Below are positions 51,693 through 63,790 of a stretch of DNA of 64,000 nucleotides, piece by piece (the first letter of the stretch is position 1; each line of letters begins with the position of its first letter). The stretch spans positions 25,386,000-25,449,999 of the forward strand of contig OY829661.1 in assembly GCA_963691815.1 (NCBI GenBank), read 5' to 3'. Position numbers and translations under genes: made by a program. The notes under the pieces are model-generated. The model was not told the DNA's origin. It did no database searches and saw nothing but the letters and a program-made list of their open reading frames with translations. This stretch comes from Echiichthys vipera (taxonomy: Eukaryota; Chordata; Actinopteri; Perciformes; Trachinidae).

Positions 51693-52073
51693 GAAATGGG
51701 TTTTCTCAGGGTGGCTGGAGTCTCCCTTAGAGAGAGGGGGAGAAGTTCAGCATCCGTGAGGAACTCGGAGTAGAGCCGCTGCTCCTTTGCATTGAATGGA
51801 GCCAGTCGAGGTGGTTCAGGATCATCTAGTAAGGATGAACCCTGGGCGCCTCCCTAGGGAGGTGTTCCAGGCACGTCCAGCTGGGAGGAGGCCTCGGGGA
51901 AGACCCAGGACCAGGTGGAGAGATTAGATCTCCACACTGGCCTGGGAATGCCTCAGGATCCCCCAGTTAGAGCTGGTTAATGTGGCCCGGGAAAGGGAAG
52001 TTTGGGGTCCCCTGCTAAAGCTACTGCCCCTCGCGACCCGACCCCGGATAAGAGGCTGAAGATGAGATGAGAT
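51693..52073 (+). mobile_element. RTE/Rex3-like LINE 3' end
   Basis: GAAATGGGTTTTCTCAGGGT through CCGTGAGGAACTCGGAGTAG to the tail GAGGCTGAAGATGAGATGAG. 5'-truncated and joined to a SINE B fragment with no obvious target duplication between them. Confidence 0.8.
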
Positions 52074-52139
52074 ATTTTATCAATAGGTGACTAATGTCGC
52101 ACCAACTGTTTTACAACCTTAAAAACACTTCCAGAGGTT

Positions 52140-53735
52140 AGAATAAATCTAATGGTTTAGATGCATTAAGTCGTACTCTTTAGACTGAATGGAGACTAGG
52201 GTTAAAGGTTAACCAATAAGAGGGCTTTAGTTCAAAATAAAGTTTTATGGCAAAAAATGTTCAACACCTTTTGAAGCTGACCTTTGGTTTAACTTTCGGC
52301 CAACACATAATGATTTTCCTTTAGAGAAGTAACTGAATTTATGAGGTCCTGTGTTAAAGCTGTCATACATATTCAGTGTCCGTGTTGTTAGCAGGTCAGA
52401 GGTAAAGCCGACATGCATACCCTCTTGGCGCCTTTGATGTGTTTCCTTAGGAGGCTACCCAAAGGAATGCTTGGAGAACTAATCTTTGGCTCGCTGATTT
52501 ATGTTTCCGATGAACAAACATGCTTTGGGAAAACCTCTATGCTCCATGCGTTACGTTCAGGACCAAAATAAGCATTTCCTTCTATTTACACTGTAAATGT
52601 TGGATGTTATTCCCTCTCAGGGCGTTATCTGGAGACAGGGTGGGGATGAGTAAATCAAGACTTTTTCTTACTCCCTAGGAATCTGAGGAGTTAAATGTGA
52701 CCTCAGAGTATCATCGGTTGACTTCACGTTCCTACACTTGGACCAATTTCAACCTTATTTCCGTGCATTAGTCATGAGAAGGATGTGGGACACCCAACAT
52801 ACTCCCAATGATTTCACTATTACTACAGCTAATCAAAGATCCTCTATAGAGAAATAGGCAGCGCCAACTGCATGAAATGGTTCACACTTCCTGTCTCCTG
52901 AATGGGCGCAGCCTCATTTGAAAGTGTAATGAACGTCATGTTGATGGATGAAAACTTACGGGCATAACTTCTTTGTAGTTTACCGACATACTGTAGATAT
53001 TTACAAAGCTAGCAGCCGCATTTAACGTTACCAAAATGTGTTTTGTGAAGTGTTAACGTTGGTTGACGTTAGCTAACGTAGCCGTGTTCTGAGATCTCAC
53101 GAGAGTTTGTTGCAGAGACAGAAAAAGGTCTCAAACAAAAGGTCATTTTCTCCTGATTTATCCGACTGAAAAATGCCGTTTTGGTGTCAGAATGTTTAGG
53201 AAACACGTGGCTCTTGAAACCCACTGCAGAAATCTCTACTGGTCAATAGTTAAGAAGAAGTAGACTAGTCAGGAACCCACATCTCCTTTCTTTAAAACAA
53301 TGTCAGCCGAGAAACGTATTAAAGTGGATCGGATATTTAGACGTAAACAATCAATATAGTTTCTTAATCAATGTCAGTTAAATTCTGCTTTAAGTGACAT
53401 TCATTCAGTCATGGTAGACTGTAGATACCTGGTGCATGATAGTGTCCGTTGTATCTCAATGAATTACATGCAGTAAGGTTATTTGAGAAAGAGGTAGGTT
53501 GAGAAAGAGAGCAATGGTATCGGATCAGTACCGGTATCATCCGATAACCTGCTGTTTAGACCCGGAGTTTAACGGCAGCAGGATAGAAAAAGATGGTTCG
53601 GTTCATCCCTAAAAACAGAAATAGCTGCTGTTAGGTGTCATTACTGGACACTGGAGTAAGCTATATTATGCATTTATACTTGTTTTTGTTTCATTGGATA
53701 GGCAGCACGCACGTTGATCCATTAGTATTATGTAA
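52140..53735. other. intergenic, no gene seen
   Basis: Unique-looking sequence; no gene recognised. The first bases (52080-52137) recur at 55591-55647. Confidence 0.5.
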
Positions 53736-53736
53736 C

Positions 53737-54327
53737 GTCAGCAGAGTCCAACAAGAAAAACTGTATTTAATGTTGCTGCCAAAAGCTTGAAGAGTTTCCC
53801 CCTCTGAGGGCAGAATCATGGAAAACTGATTGTGTTGGATCGGTTGTCATGTGAGTGATGTCTGGGATACTGGGAACAACTGGAGAGCAGAATGTAAATT
53901 ATTATGATTCAAGCACATAAGAAGCCCAGCTAGCGAGGTTAGCTAGGTTGTCGAGGTTAGCACGTCGTACAGCTCCATTCTCCAGCTCTGACACAACACT
54001 GAGGAGACAGTAAAGCTGCTAGCAGGAGAGTTGGCAGCCCTGCACAACACTTCCTTACATGCAAAGCTCTAATTTTACGTGCACTAACACTTATGTAGAT
54101 GGTATTTCAACCCTGTTACATGTTATATCAGTGTGATGGGTACGCCCCTCTTTACCAACTATTGGTGCAAAATAAACAAAAAGTAAACAGTCAGGTTAAT
54201 GAAAACAGGCAAACTGTTAACGGTAGAGACGCACCAATCCGATAACTGGATCAGATATCGGATCCGATATTGACTGATTATCTCGATCGATATCGGATGA
54301 ATGAGGCCGATCCAGCGTTCGGATACT
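53737..54327. repeat. locally duplicated block (A plus B)
   Basis: Block A (53737-53885, GTCAGCAGAGTCCAACAAGA and GTTTCCCCCTCTGAGGGCAG) recurs at 54328-54476. Block B (53891-54327, GATTCAAGCACATAAGAAGC) recurs at 56061-56491. Block B ends in an hAT-like left end (TAGAGACGCACCAATCCGAT, 54224). Confidence 0.85.
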
Positions 54328-54476
54328 GTCAGCAGAGTCCAACAAGAAACCCTGCATTTAATGTTGCTGCCAAAAGCTTCAAGAGTTTCCCCCTCTGAGG
54401 GCAGAATCATGGAAAACTGATTGTGTTGGATCGGTTGTCATGTGATGGATGTCTGGGATACTGGGAACAACTGGAG
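54328..54476. repeat. second copy of block A
   Basis: Near-identical to 53737-53885 (offset 591 bases). Confidence 0.85.
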
Positions 54477-56060
54477 CGCAAACACACAATTTATGCCAAA
54501 GTTTTCTATCCTACATCGTTGCGTTCTCTTTCACAGGCTTGTTTTCTCTTGTGTTGAAGTAAAACAGACCGCCATTTATCATCAAAGTCCCTTTGTGAAC
54601 TTGATTCGATCAAAAAAAAAAAAAGGTTTCTTTAAATATTTGGTTTCCGGGGGAACCTCTGACGACGCATCAGCGCAAAATGTTTTTTAAACTTGTTTAC
54701 GAGAATCCTCTTACTCTGCGTGTTTTTTGGCAAATCAGTAAAATCATAGTCAAACAATAGCACTTGTGAATGTCGTTGATGAAATGAACAACACCAGATG
54801 ATGCTGAGCTCTTTGTGCTGTTCAAAATAAGTCATCCGCGGCTGGATGCCAGCAGTAGCACTTCTTATCCCACATGCTGGATCCATTGGTATTCTACTGC
54901 AGATGTGTATTTTGGCACTGAAATGAACAACTGTAATTTATAACTTTACAGGCAACACCAGACTTTTACTTTCAGGCAATAAACCAGAGCAGGCAACTCC
55001 AGAAGTGTAAGCGAGGTTTTAAAAAGGAAGCAGGTGGCCAAAACCGACCCCACGATACAAACAATCTGATGAATCAGGTCGTCGTGAGATGAGATCATCA
55101 CCACAGGAAGTCGAGACACAGCAGTTTAGATCGAGCGTGAGACAACTCTGATGATGTTTGGATGGTTTCTCTAAGTTTCAGGTGTTTGTGAGATTTTTCT
55201 GGGTTACCAGGTTGTGATAAATTCATCTGATTGGTGTTTATACTCTCCATTAATGTTGGTAAACCAATAATAAGCCAGTCTGCAGTTTAGAAAATGTGAA
55301 AAATCCATTGTAAACTAAAAGCTAAACAGACAAACGCAAGCTGGAGAAGCATAAAAGAAGACTTTTCACAACCCTGGAGACCCATAAGTTGTTCTTATTG
55401 GTAGCAAATAACTAATTTTTGAAGCATTGGCCAATAATTATCTTGATTTTGCGGAGATTTGTTACAACTTATGAAGCATGTCTCATTTCAAAGCGGATGG
55501 AGGTAAATATATGTGACGTAACTACTACACGATTTATAATATGTATCTTTGGAAAAGCACAAAAAGGTGTAAAAGTTATTGGATCTTTTCCAATAGGTGA
55601 CTAATGTTGCACCAACTGTTTTACAATCTTAAAAACACTTCCAGAGGACAGAGGGATTTCTAGCCCACTGTAGGGATTCATCAGGCTACCAAACGTCTCT
55701 CTCTCTCCGTCTACATGTCCGGTGGTAACCTCATTAATTGTTTAAAAGATATAAAAGCTCAAACTATAAACATTCTCCTTTTTTCTCCAGGAGTCTTTCC
55801 AAAAAGAACAAGGCCACAGGAGGCCCTGGCAGATCTCAGACTGTGTCGGGAAGTTGTTGAACAAGGCCACTTGATCCAAGAACACGAATAAAACCCACTC
55901 CGGGCCAGAAGCTCACAATCTCAGAGGAAGACTTCAATTTTGGAGATAACAATATAGTCGATAAAGGAATACGTGAATTCTACCAAATAATTTACCTAAT
56001 GAGTTTCACAACAAGTGGTGATGTAAAGTTTGTGCTTTCTGTGGAGGTCCTTTCTCTTAA

Positions 56061-56491
56061 AATGTAAATTATTATGATTCAAGCACATAAGAAGCCCAGC
56101 TAGCGAGGTTAGCTAGGTTGTTGAGGTTAGCTACAATGTCCAGCTCTGACACATCACTGAGGAGACAGTAAAGCTGCTGGGGTAGCGGGAGAGTTGGCAG
56201 CTCTGCACAACACTTCCATACATGCAAAGCCAAATTTTACGTGCACTAACGCATATATGCAGATGGTGTTTCAACCCTGTTACATGTTATATCGGTGGGA
56301 TGGGTACGCCCTTCTTTACCAACTATTTGTGCAAAATAAAAGTAAACAGTCAAGTTAATAGAAACAGGCAAACTGTTAAAGGTAGAGATGCACCAATCCG
56401 ATACCTGGATCGGATATCGGCTCCGATATTGACTATTTAGCTAGATCGGATATCGGATGAATGAGGCCGATCCAGCGTTCGGATCCAGTCA
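56061..56491. repeat. second copy of block B
   Basis: Near-identical to 53891-54327 (AGCCCAGCTAGCGAGGTTAG, TTCAACCCTGTTACATGTTA), with small indels. Confidence 0.85.
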
Positions 56492-57032
56492 CTTCTTTTT
56501 TTATTAATATCATAAACACAACAAGTTAATCAAGTCATTGTTAGTTTGGGTTTCAGGCAACTGCTATATTTCATTTTACATCAAAATGTCTGTTTGCAGT
56601 GCACTTTACACTTTGTGTGTGTATGTGTTCATAAATAATATTAAGTACATTCATTCATTCATCTTCAACCGCTTATCCCGGGGTCGGGGTCGGGGTCGCG
56701 GGGGGGCTGGAGCCGATCCCAGCTGACAACGGGCGTGAGGCGGGGTCCACCCTGGACAGGACGCCAGTCTATCACAGGGCACATAGAGACAAACAGAGAC
56801 AGACAACCATTCACACCTAAGGGCAATTCTTAGGGTAATCAATTATATCTGTGTTAATTTGTTAACTTTATAGAATGCTAAATGTTTATGTCAAGCCTGA
56901 TGCCTTCCTTCACATGGACAGGTAGACGGTTCATTCATTCAACAATAGCATCGGATTGGGACTGGGTATCGGCCGTACGCTCAGCCCAGGTATCGGTATC
57001 AGATTGGAAAAAACTGGATCGGTGCATCTCTA
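56383..57032. mobile_element. hAT-like element with nested SINE A
   Basis: Ends TAGAGATGCACCAATCCGAT (56383) and GGATCGGTGCATCTCTA (to 57032) are inverted repeats, and inner sequence is rich in GATCGGATATCGG-type motifs. A minus-strand SINE A fragment sits inside at 56649-56832. No convincing 8-bp target duplication is visible. Confidence 0.65.
56649..56832 (-). mobile_element. SINE family A fragment nested in hAT-like element
   Basis: Plus strand CATTCATTCATTCATCTTCA to CAACCATTCACACCTAAGGG; GGTCGG is iterated three times near 56683. The tRNA-like head is missing. Confidence 0.75.
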
Positions 57033-57090
57033 CTTTAGATAAACAGGTAAGTTGGTGCAGGGTTAGTTAGTTTTATAAGTTATATTTCAC

Positions 57091-57119
57091 AGCAAAAGAG
57101 AGAGAGAGAGAGAGAGAGA
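57091..57119. repeat. (GA)n microsatellite
   Basis: About 13 GA units just left of a short open frame. Confidence 0.85.
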
Positions 57120-57744
57120 CCAAAAGAGAGAGTGTGAATGAGCTCACTGCTGTCCCCGTCGATGACGAATCACCTGCAGATGAGTTAACCGCTGGTCATT
57201 CAAACGCCACAGTCCCAGTGGTGGAGCCACTGACATCAGACTGTCCAGGCCCTGCATTATTCAGCCAACTTGATGATATTATGGAGGAACACGTGTGTAG
57301 TTAAAGTTCATAATTACGTTTTTTTAACACATTTTTCAGCCTTATTCTCAATGCTACGTGTACTGTAGCACCCTGACACACATCAGTGGTGCATTCTGTA
57401 CAGAGAGTCCAAGCGAAGTGTGTCTGCATCCTGTCTTTTTAATTATATATTGACAAGACCCCAGGGAGTGGCCCAATTTCAATGCTAACCAGTGTTTAGT
57501 CAGCCAATGTGGGACATGCTAATAATGGGACAGTGTTGCCCCCGGATCAACTGTATTAATAGATTAATTCAATCTTAACCGGCAATGAGTAAGGCGGGGC
57601 GGCCGGCCCATCCGATATAATGGAAGGGAAAACACTGTGATACACTAAGGGATGAGTATTTTATATTCAATATTCACTGGGACCTATTCCCAATAATTTA
57701 TGAGCATTGATCCACAGTATGCTTTGGTACTATGGGACACTGTA

Positions 57745-57822
57745 GTGTATTAATTTGATTTATTGGGATCTCCATTAGCTGGGGCCACAGCCACAGCTAT
57801 TCTTCCTGGAGTCCGCACAAAC
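57745..57822 (-). mobile_element. LINE 3'-end fragment
   Basis: Plus strand ATTTATTGGGATCTCCATTA, GCTGGGGCCACAGCCACAGC and TATTCTTCCTGGAGTCC are the reverse of a common fish LINE 3' terminus. Confidence 0.5.
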
Positions 57823-58479
57823 TCATCATTTGTGATTCTCATATCAATAAATCATGAATATTGATGCATTTTCACACGTACGCAAATAGCACAACAGCCA
57901 CGGTGTTTTCATGGTCTTGAATCATGCTATGAAACCTTTCGTTTGGCTCAAGCTCAAGCAGTTAAACAACATCCAGGACACAGCAAGGGGAACTGGGGCT
58001 CCTGTAAAAACCACTGGGAATTGTTTGCAGCTTGATCTCCCATCCCGAACTCCCAACATGTTAAAATTTTATTTGGCTGTTTATTTGTTTCCTCAACTCT
58101 TGGAGTTCCTGGGTTTCTCTAGACACCTTATGGTCCAGTGGGCTGTACAATAATCTGATTACGAGGCTGTTTTCAGTTGACTGCAGTGCTCCCGGTAACT
58201 TCAGCTTTAAATATGAGGTCTTGGAAGATGACTTTCAAAAGTATGACTAAATAAACAGAGGAACTGCAGGTGTTCCCTCTAATCCCCTCTGACTAACTGC
58301 CATCAAACAGTCGACACAATGCGTGCCATCACAATCGCCATTAAAAATACGTCAAATACAGCATACATACGTCAGCCGTGACAGCACCAGTAAATGTTTA
58401 GAGTACAGAGGATACTTACTTAACACTGTCAACAGGAGGAATGGAGTCTTTTTCAAAAGTTCATAAATGTCAGCCAACA

Positions 58480-59640
58480 TGGAGTTTTACAAAACAAGAC
58501 CACATCCATGCTAGCAGATTTGTACGGCTAACAGCACGCTAACATTCTCACAGTTAAAGCTGATGTTAGGCAGGGACAATGTTTACCATGTTAGTTTAGC
58601 GTGTTAGCATGCTAGCAGTTGTAAATTGGCTCTAAACACAAAGTACGGATGAGTTTAGCAGGTATTTAGTCACAAAGTAAATTCAAATTTGACCCGATGA
58701 TGGCACTTAAGTCAGATGATCACCATTTAAAACAAGATGTGATCTTGAGCTCAAACAAATATTGATCCCCCCCGCCCTATTTTCCATCATTCATTTGACT
58801 AAACAATAATAAACTAAAGCAGCGCTAAATGCTAACATCCGTTACCATTACCGTATTTATCATCTTAGTGTTGGCGTGCGAATGTAGACAAAAACACAAC
58901 TGGGGCTGCTGGGACTGTCAATAGTTTAGCAGGTATTTAGTCACAAAGCAAATTCAAATGTCGACCTGACGATGGCCCTAAAGTCAGAGGATCACCATTT
59001 AAAACAAGATGTGATCTTGAGCTCAAACAAATATTGATCCCCCCCCCGCCCTATTTTCCATCATTCATTTGACTAAACAATAATGAACTAAAGTAGCGCT
59101 TTGGAGCTAAATGCTAACATCAGTTACCATTACCGTGATTATCTTAGTGTTGGCGTGCAAACGTAGACAAAAACACAACTGGGGCTGCTGGGACTGTCAT
59201 CGGTTTTGCAGGGATTCAGTCATAAAGCAAAGTAATGGACAAATTAAAATTTTGACCTTCACGGGATGAGAAATTAAGGGATCAAACAAACGTATTATTC
59301 ACCCTGAGGAGAACATTAAAGCCTGTGCAACATTACACAGCAATCCATCAAATAACTGTCGATATAATTCATAACACAGATAGCTGTGGTTCTGGAGGAA
59401 CTTTCAAGTTGTCTTAAATATCCGAAATCTTCCTCTGCGGACCGAAAATGTATGCACCAAAGTTATTACCAATCCATCTTGTTAATGTGAGAGATTTCAC
59501 TAGGTAGGTGAAAACTGTGACCTGTTAGGATTCATTCATCGGGAGCCATTGACATCTGCACAAAAGAGTCACGTCAATCCATCAAATGGTTATTGAAATA
59601 CTTCAGTCTGGACCAAAGCGGGGGTCACCCACATTCCTCA
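58480..59640. repeat. dispersed fish repeat with about 275-bp tandem units
   Basis: TTTAGCAGGTATTTAGTCAC at about 58653 and 58925, and a third variant near 59203, give a period of about 272-280 bases. Units share CACCATTTAAAACAAGATGT and GATCTTGAGCTCAAACAAAT. Related to the array at 46870-48090. Confidence 0.75.
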
Positions 59641-60100
59641 GCTCAATAACCCGACGCGTCTCCTTTCTACAGCCCACTTCACTTTAAACGAACGCACTTC
59701 ATCAACTTTACCAACACAATCCAGCCACGATATTTCAAACAGCCACATATCTGGGAAATGAGCCGAGTGTCCTGGCTTCTCGTCTGGTTAGAGTTGCATT
59801 ACGCAGGGTCTTTGAAATGGTGACATCATCAGACATCAGCTGTTGCTACTGTATATATGACTGCGAGGAGGCTAACTCCCGTCTGACCTGGATCTCTGAG
59901 AAAACAAAAAGCTACAGGAAAAGGCATGGAAACCTCAATATGTTCTGCTTTTTGTCATCAAGGGAAATGTCAAAATAAAAGAAAATCAAAGACACAAAAA
60001 AAGGCTTTAAAATCGCACAGTGCCTCGTTGTGAAAATTGACTTCTTGGCCGTGTTTTGAGACCCTAGATACCCTGTGTGGGCTTATTAGTATATTTATTC

Positions 60101-60570
60101 ATAATTACAACTTCACCCTCACCTATGGTCATGAAAGCTGGGTCATGACCGAAAGAACGAGGTCGCGGGTACAAGCGGCCGAAATGTGTTTCCTCAGGAG
60201 GGGGGCTGGAGTCTCCCTTAGAGAGAGGGGGAGAAGTTCGGCATCCGTGAGGAACTCGGAGTAGAGCCGCTGCTCCTTTGCGTTGAAAGGAGCCAGTTGA
60301 GGTGGTTCAGGATCATCTGGTAAGGATGAACCCTGGGCGCCTCCCTAGGGAGGTGTTCCAGGCACGTCCAGCTGGGAGGAGGCCTCTGGGAAGACCCAGG
60401 ACCAGGTGGAGAGATTAGATCTCCACACTGGCCTGGGAACGCCTCAGGATCCCCCAGTTAGAGCTGGTTAATGTGGCCCGGGAAAGGGAAGTTTGGGGTC
60501 CCCTGCTAAAGCTGCTGCCCCCGCGACCCGACCCCGGATAAGCGGATGAAGATGAGATAATTACAACTTC
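60101..60570 (+). mobile_element. RTE/Rex3-like LINE 3' end with 14-bp target duplication
   Basis: ATAATTACAACTTC flanks the element at 60101-60114 and 60557-60570. The element (60115-60556) carries the reverse-transcriptase C-terminus in frame (LTYGHESWVMTERTRSRVQA) up to a frame break, then the tail GGATGAAGATGAG. It is the best-bounded copy in the window. Confidence 0.9.
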
Positions 60571-60593
60571 TGAATTAATTTGTGTTTTAAGTG

Positions 60594-60704
60594 AAAAGGT
60601 TCAACATTACATATCTGGGGAGAAGGAGAATTGAGTTTGGCCCGCAACATTGTCCCAGTTTTTAAATGTGGCCCACTGTGAATTGGAGTTTGACACCGCT
60701 GCTC
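60594..60704. mobile_element. hAT-type 3'-end remnant
   Basis: AAAAGGTTCAACATTACATA through GTTTGGCCCGCAACATTGTC to GAGTTTGACACCGCTG matches the right part of the element at 483-958; its left end is missing. Confidence 0.75.
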
Positions 60705-62080
60705 TACAGAGATGATAATTTAAAAAAAAAAAAAAAGGAAGATGCACAATGTAAGTCTGAAGTAAATCTCTACAAATAACGTTTGTTAAATACTCTGGAT
60801 CAAAATCATGTTTCCATGAAACCAAACAACACGTTCAGCACTCTGGTTGTTTAGTCTGAGGGACGCCGCTGGCATCCGTGCTTTATGTCTGACTTTAAGA
60901 GAGCGATCCAAAAGTGATGAGGTGTTCGCGCAATTTTAATATGCCGCCGTCATCCTCGATGTCTGGCATTTGTACGCATTTCTGCTTTGTCAGTCTTGTT
61001 TGTGTTATTGAGGCCAAAAACAAGGCAAGGTGACGTCCCTCTCAACCGTTCTGTTGACTCTCATGCACAACATTGTAAAAAATAACTAGGGGTTGTTGTA
61101 TCTTGTACGTAGTTTTGTAGAACTGTTATGTAACAAAATTATTAATACAGACAAACACTAAGTACTTTCACTTCTACACAGTTAGCCCCTCCATAGCACT
61201 GCCCTATTGTAATTTTGTCACCAGTAGGGAAGGGGCGGTGGTGTCATATCATCGACCAATCCTGAGTCGATTCACAGCTGTCAATAAAGACCTTTCACAC
61301 TGTTTTTATCACTTAACTCATTAAATCCAAACTTATCCGGAAAATTAACATCTTTCAAGTGATCAACACTACCTAAAACGATGGAAACCATCTTTGGGAA
61401 GAAAATATTTGATTTGTAACTCATGTCCCATTCACTAACATGGAGTGGGTGGGATTTATGACCTACACCGAAGACAGCCACCAGGAGGTGATCAAGATGT
61501 TTTGGAAAGCTGTCAAGCCAACCGTATTTACATACAGTCTATGGTGTGGACCAGGTGCTCCATGAAGTACAGTAGGTCTAAGTGATTTATCAACAATGAG
61601 CTTTGCAGTTATGCACATAAGAACTGGCTAGAGCCAAAAAAAACACAGTCAACATCCTCCAACACAGAGGACAACACTGGAACATCTCTGTGGAGATTCG
61701 GTTAGCAACAGAGGGGCTGAAACAGACAGATGTGTGCAGAAGCCTGTCATCTCTTCCACTCAGCAGTAGTCCATTTCAGTGTTGGAAAAAGGATGCAAAT
61801 GTTTATCCCATTCCTGCTCGACTGTGAAAGCTTACAAAACATTTTCACTTCAGCACAACAAGTCCTTTAAATTCTCTGCTTGTCTATGTCCTGCAGAACA
61901 ACACACACCATCAGCCTTTTCTTACAAATCACACTTTTGAAATGAAAAACTAAACCTACCCATAATGCTAAAGCTGTTGTACTCAATTACAGTACTTAAG
62001 TAGATACAAAACGACCAAAAATAACCAGACAAAAAAATTATACTACTATATTAAACAATAGCTATGCAAAAAAACCACAC
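60705..62080. other. intergenic, no gene seen
   Basis: Mostly unique; short dispersed-repeat fragments near 61489-61550 (ACATACAGTCTATGG) and 61975-62000. No gene recognised. Confidence 0.5.
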
Positions 62081-62084
62081 TGAG

Positions 62085-62335
62085 ATGACAAAACACTGAA
62101 AATAGACACAAAACAACTACGTAGACAAAAAAGATGACAACAAAGAAACACAAAATGATTCAAAAAAGATGTAAAAGATGCAAAAAACAGATGAAAAACA
62201 ACCACAAAAGATGCAAAATTACTAAAAATAGATGAAAAACTCCCACTAAAAGATACTAAATGACAAGAAAACCTCCCACTAAAAGATGTAAAATGTCTAA
62301 AAATCGATGCAAAACAACCACAAAAAGAATATGGT
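62085..62335. repeat. A-rich minisatellite
   Basis: Imperfect units of the form ACAACCACAAAAGATGCAAA with variants. A long open frame on the minus strand here is low-complexity Phe/Ser and not a gene. Confidence 0.7.
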
Positions 62336-62629
62336 GGTTTCAGAAAACGTCCATGTGGACACATATCCCTTTTCAAAGTTGTAAACACTGTAAACGTGTC
62401 CTAGTTTGATCCCTGTTGCAGTGAATGTCAATAACATCAGCTGACAGGAAGTTAACGAGCACCCAGGCTGTTGCCTAGCAACGGGATAACGTTAAAATGT
62501 CTATACTAGTTACAAGCTAGCACACACCGCATATAAATGTTATTTTAGCATACAAACACGGCCAAAAAGCCGCCAAATATATTTTCCCAATACCCTTGAA
62601 AATACTTAGCTTGGTGAAGTGAAGCAGTT

Positions 62630-63000
62630 GTCTCCATCTCCGCGGAGAATGAACCCCCCCGAGCCGCAACAGGTGCAGGTAAACTCCGGTGTCCTCTGTC
62701 GTTCACGGCCGCAGCTAACTTATGCTAACTTAAGCTAATTTAGGCTAACGATGCAAACGGCCGACCAACTGACAACAGGCACTTCGGGCCACAAACGCGG
62801 TTATTCCGTGCTCGACACTGTCCTTCCGGGGGTGAAGAACCGTCGGTGGCTATTTGAGCTTTCTTATTAAATAATATATTATTAATTATATATAAAAGAA
62901 CTTGTGTCAGGTGAGTGAAACGTCCAGAAACGGGCGAGGCTCGAGGCTGAGAGAAACCGCGCCATTTTGAAGGCGACGTCCGATTTACGTGCACCGGAGG
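62630..63000. promoter_or_regulatory. candidate CpG-rich promoter of an unseen neighbour gene
   Basis: CpG-rich relative to the flanks (CTCCGCGGAG, CACGGCCGCAG, AAACGGGCGAGG). The minus strand carries CAAAATGGCGCGG, a YY1-like site typical of TATA-less promoters. The plus strand has donor-like GGTGCAG|GTAAAC (62679) and GTGTCAG|GTGAGT (62910). Which strand is transcribed, if either, is undetermined. Confidence 0.35.
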
Positions 63001-63119
63001 CGTCTGAAAGCACGACTTTATTATATATTTTAATTAATTTTATGATTAAATTTACTAAAGTATTTACTGTAATTTAATTAAAGAATATAACATTTAATTT
63101 TTATTTAATTTTTTATTTA

Positions 63120-63790
63120 TTTTACTCCACCCAGTTTCCTAAAGTAAATGTACTATTAGTATTTGAGTGTTAATGATTTTGCATTATTATTATTATTATA
63201 TATTTTTTATTTTGTCTAGACACATCCACTGGTGGAAGAAGAATCAGTTAATTTAATTTCAAACTCCTACTTAAATAAAAATAAATATGTATCATCAGCA
63301 AACTGCAACTGAAGTAAATGTACTATTATCATTTGAGTATCAATCATTTTGCATTATTATTATTATTATTATGTGTAATTATTAACATATATATAGTTTT
63401 TTTCTTGACATATCCACTGGTTGAAGAAATAATCATTTAATTTACTTTAAAACTACTTAAATAAGAGTAAATATGGATCTTCAGCAAACTGTACAATAAG
63501 GTTTCTTAAGTAAATGTACTATTATTGTTTGAGTATCAATAATTTTGCATTATTATTATTATTATTATGTGTAATACATACAGTGGAAACACACATATAT
63601 ATATATATGTGTGTGTGTGTGTATATATATATATTTATAAACATATATATATAGTTTTTGTCTTGACATATCCACTGGTGGAAGAAATAATCATTTAATT
63701 TACTTTCAAACTCCTACTTAAATAAAAGTACATATGTATCTTCAGCTAAATGTACTGTAGGTAACAGTTTATCAAGTAAATGTACTATTA
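63120..63790. repeat. AT-rich tandem repeat at right edge
   Basis: ATCCACTGGTGGAAGAA recurs near 63224, 63410 (variant) and 63669. Each is followed by ACTTAAATAA and AAGTAAATGTACTATTA and preceded by TTTTGCATTATTATTATTA runs. It contains an (AT)/(GT) microsatellite at 63596-63640. Confidence 0.75.

Noticed and set aside
62062..62388. 108-residue Phe/Ser-rich minus-strand frame
   Set aside because: Low-complexity translation of an A-rich minisatellite.
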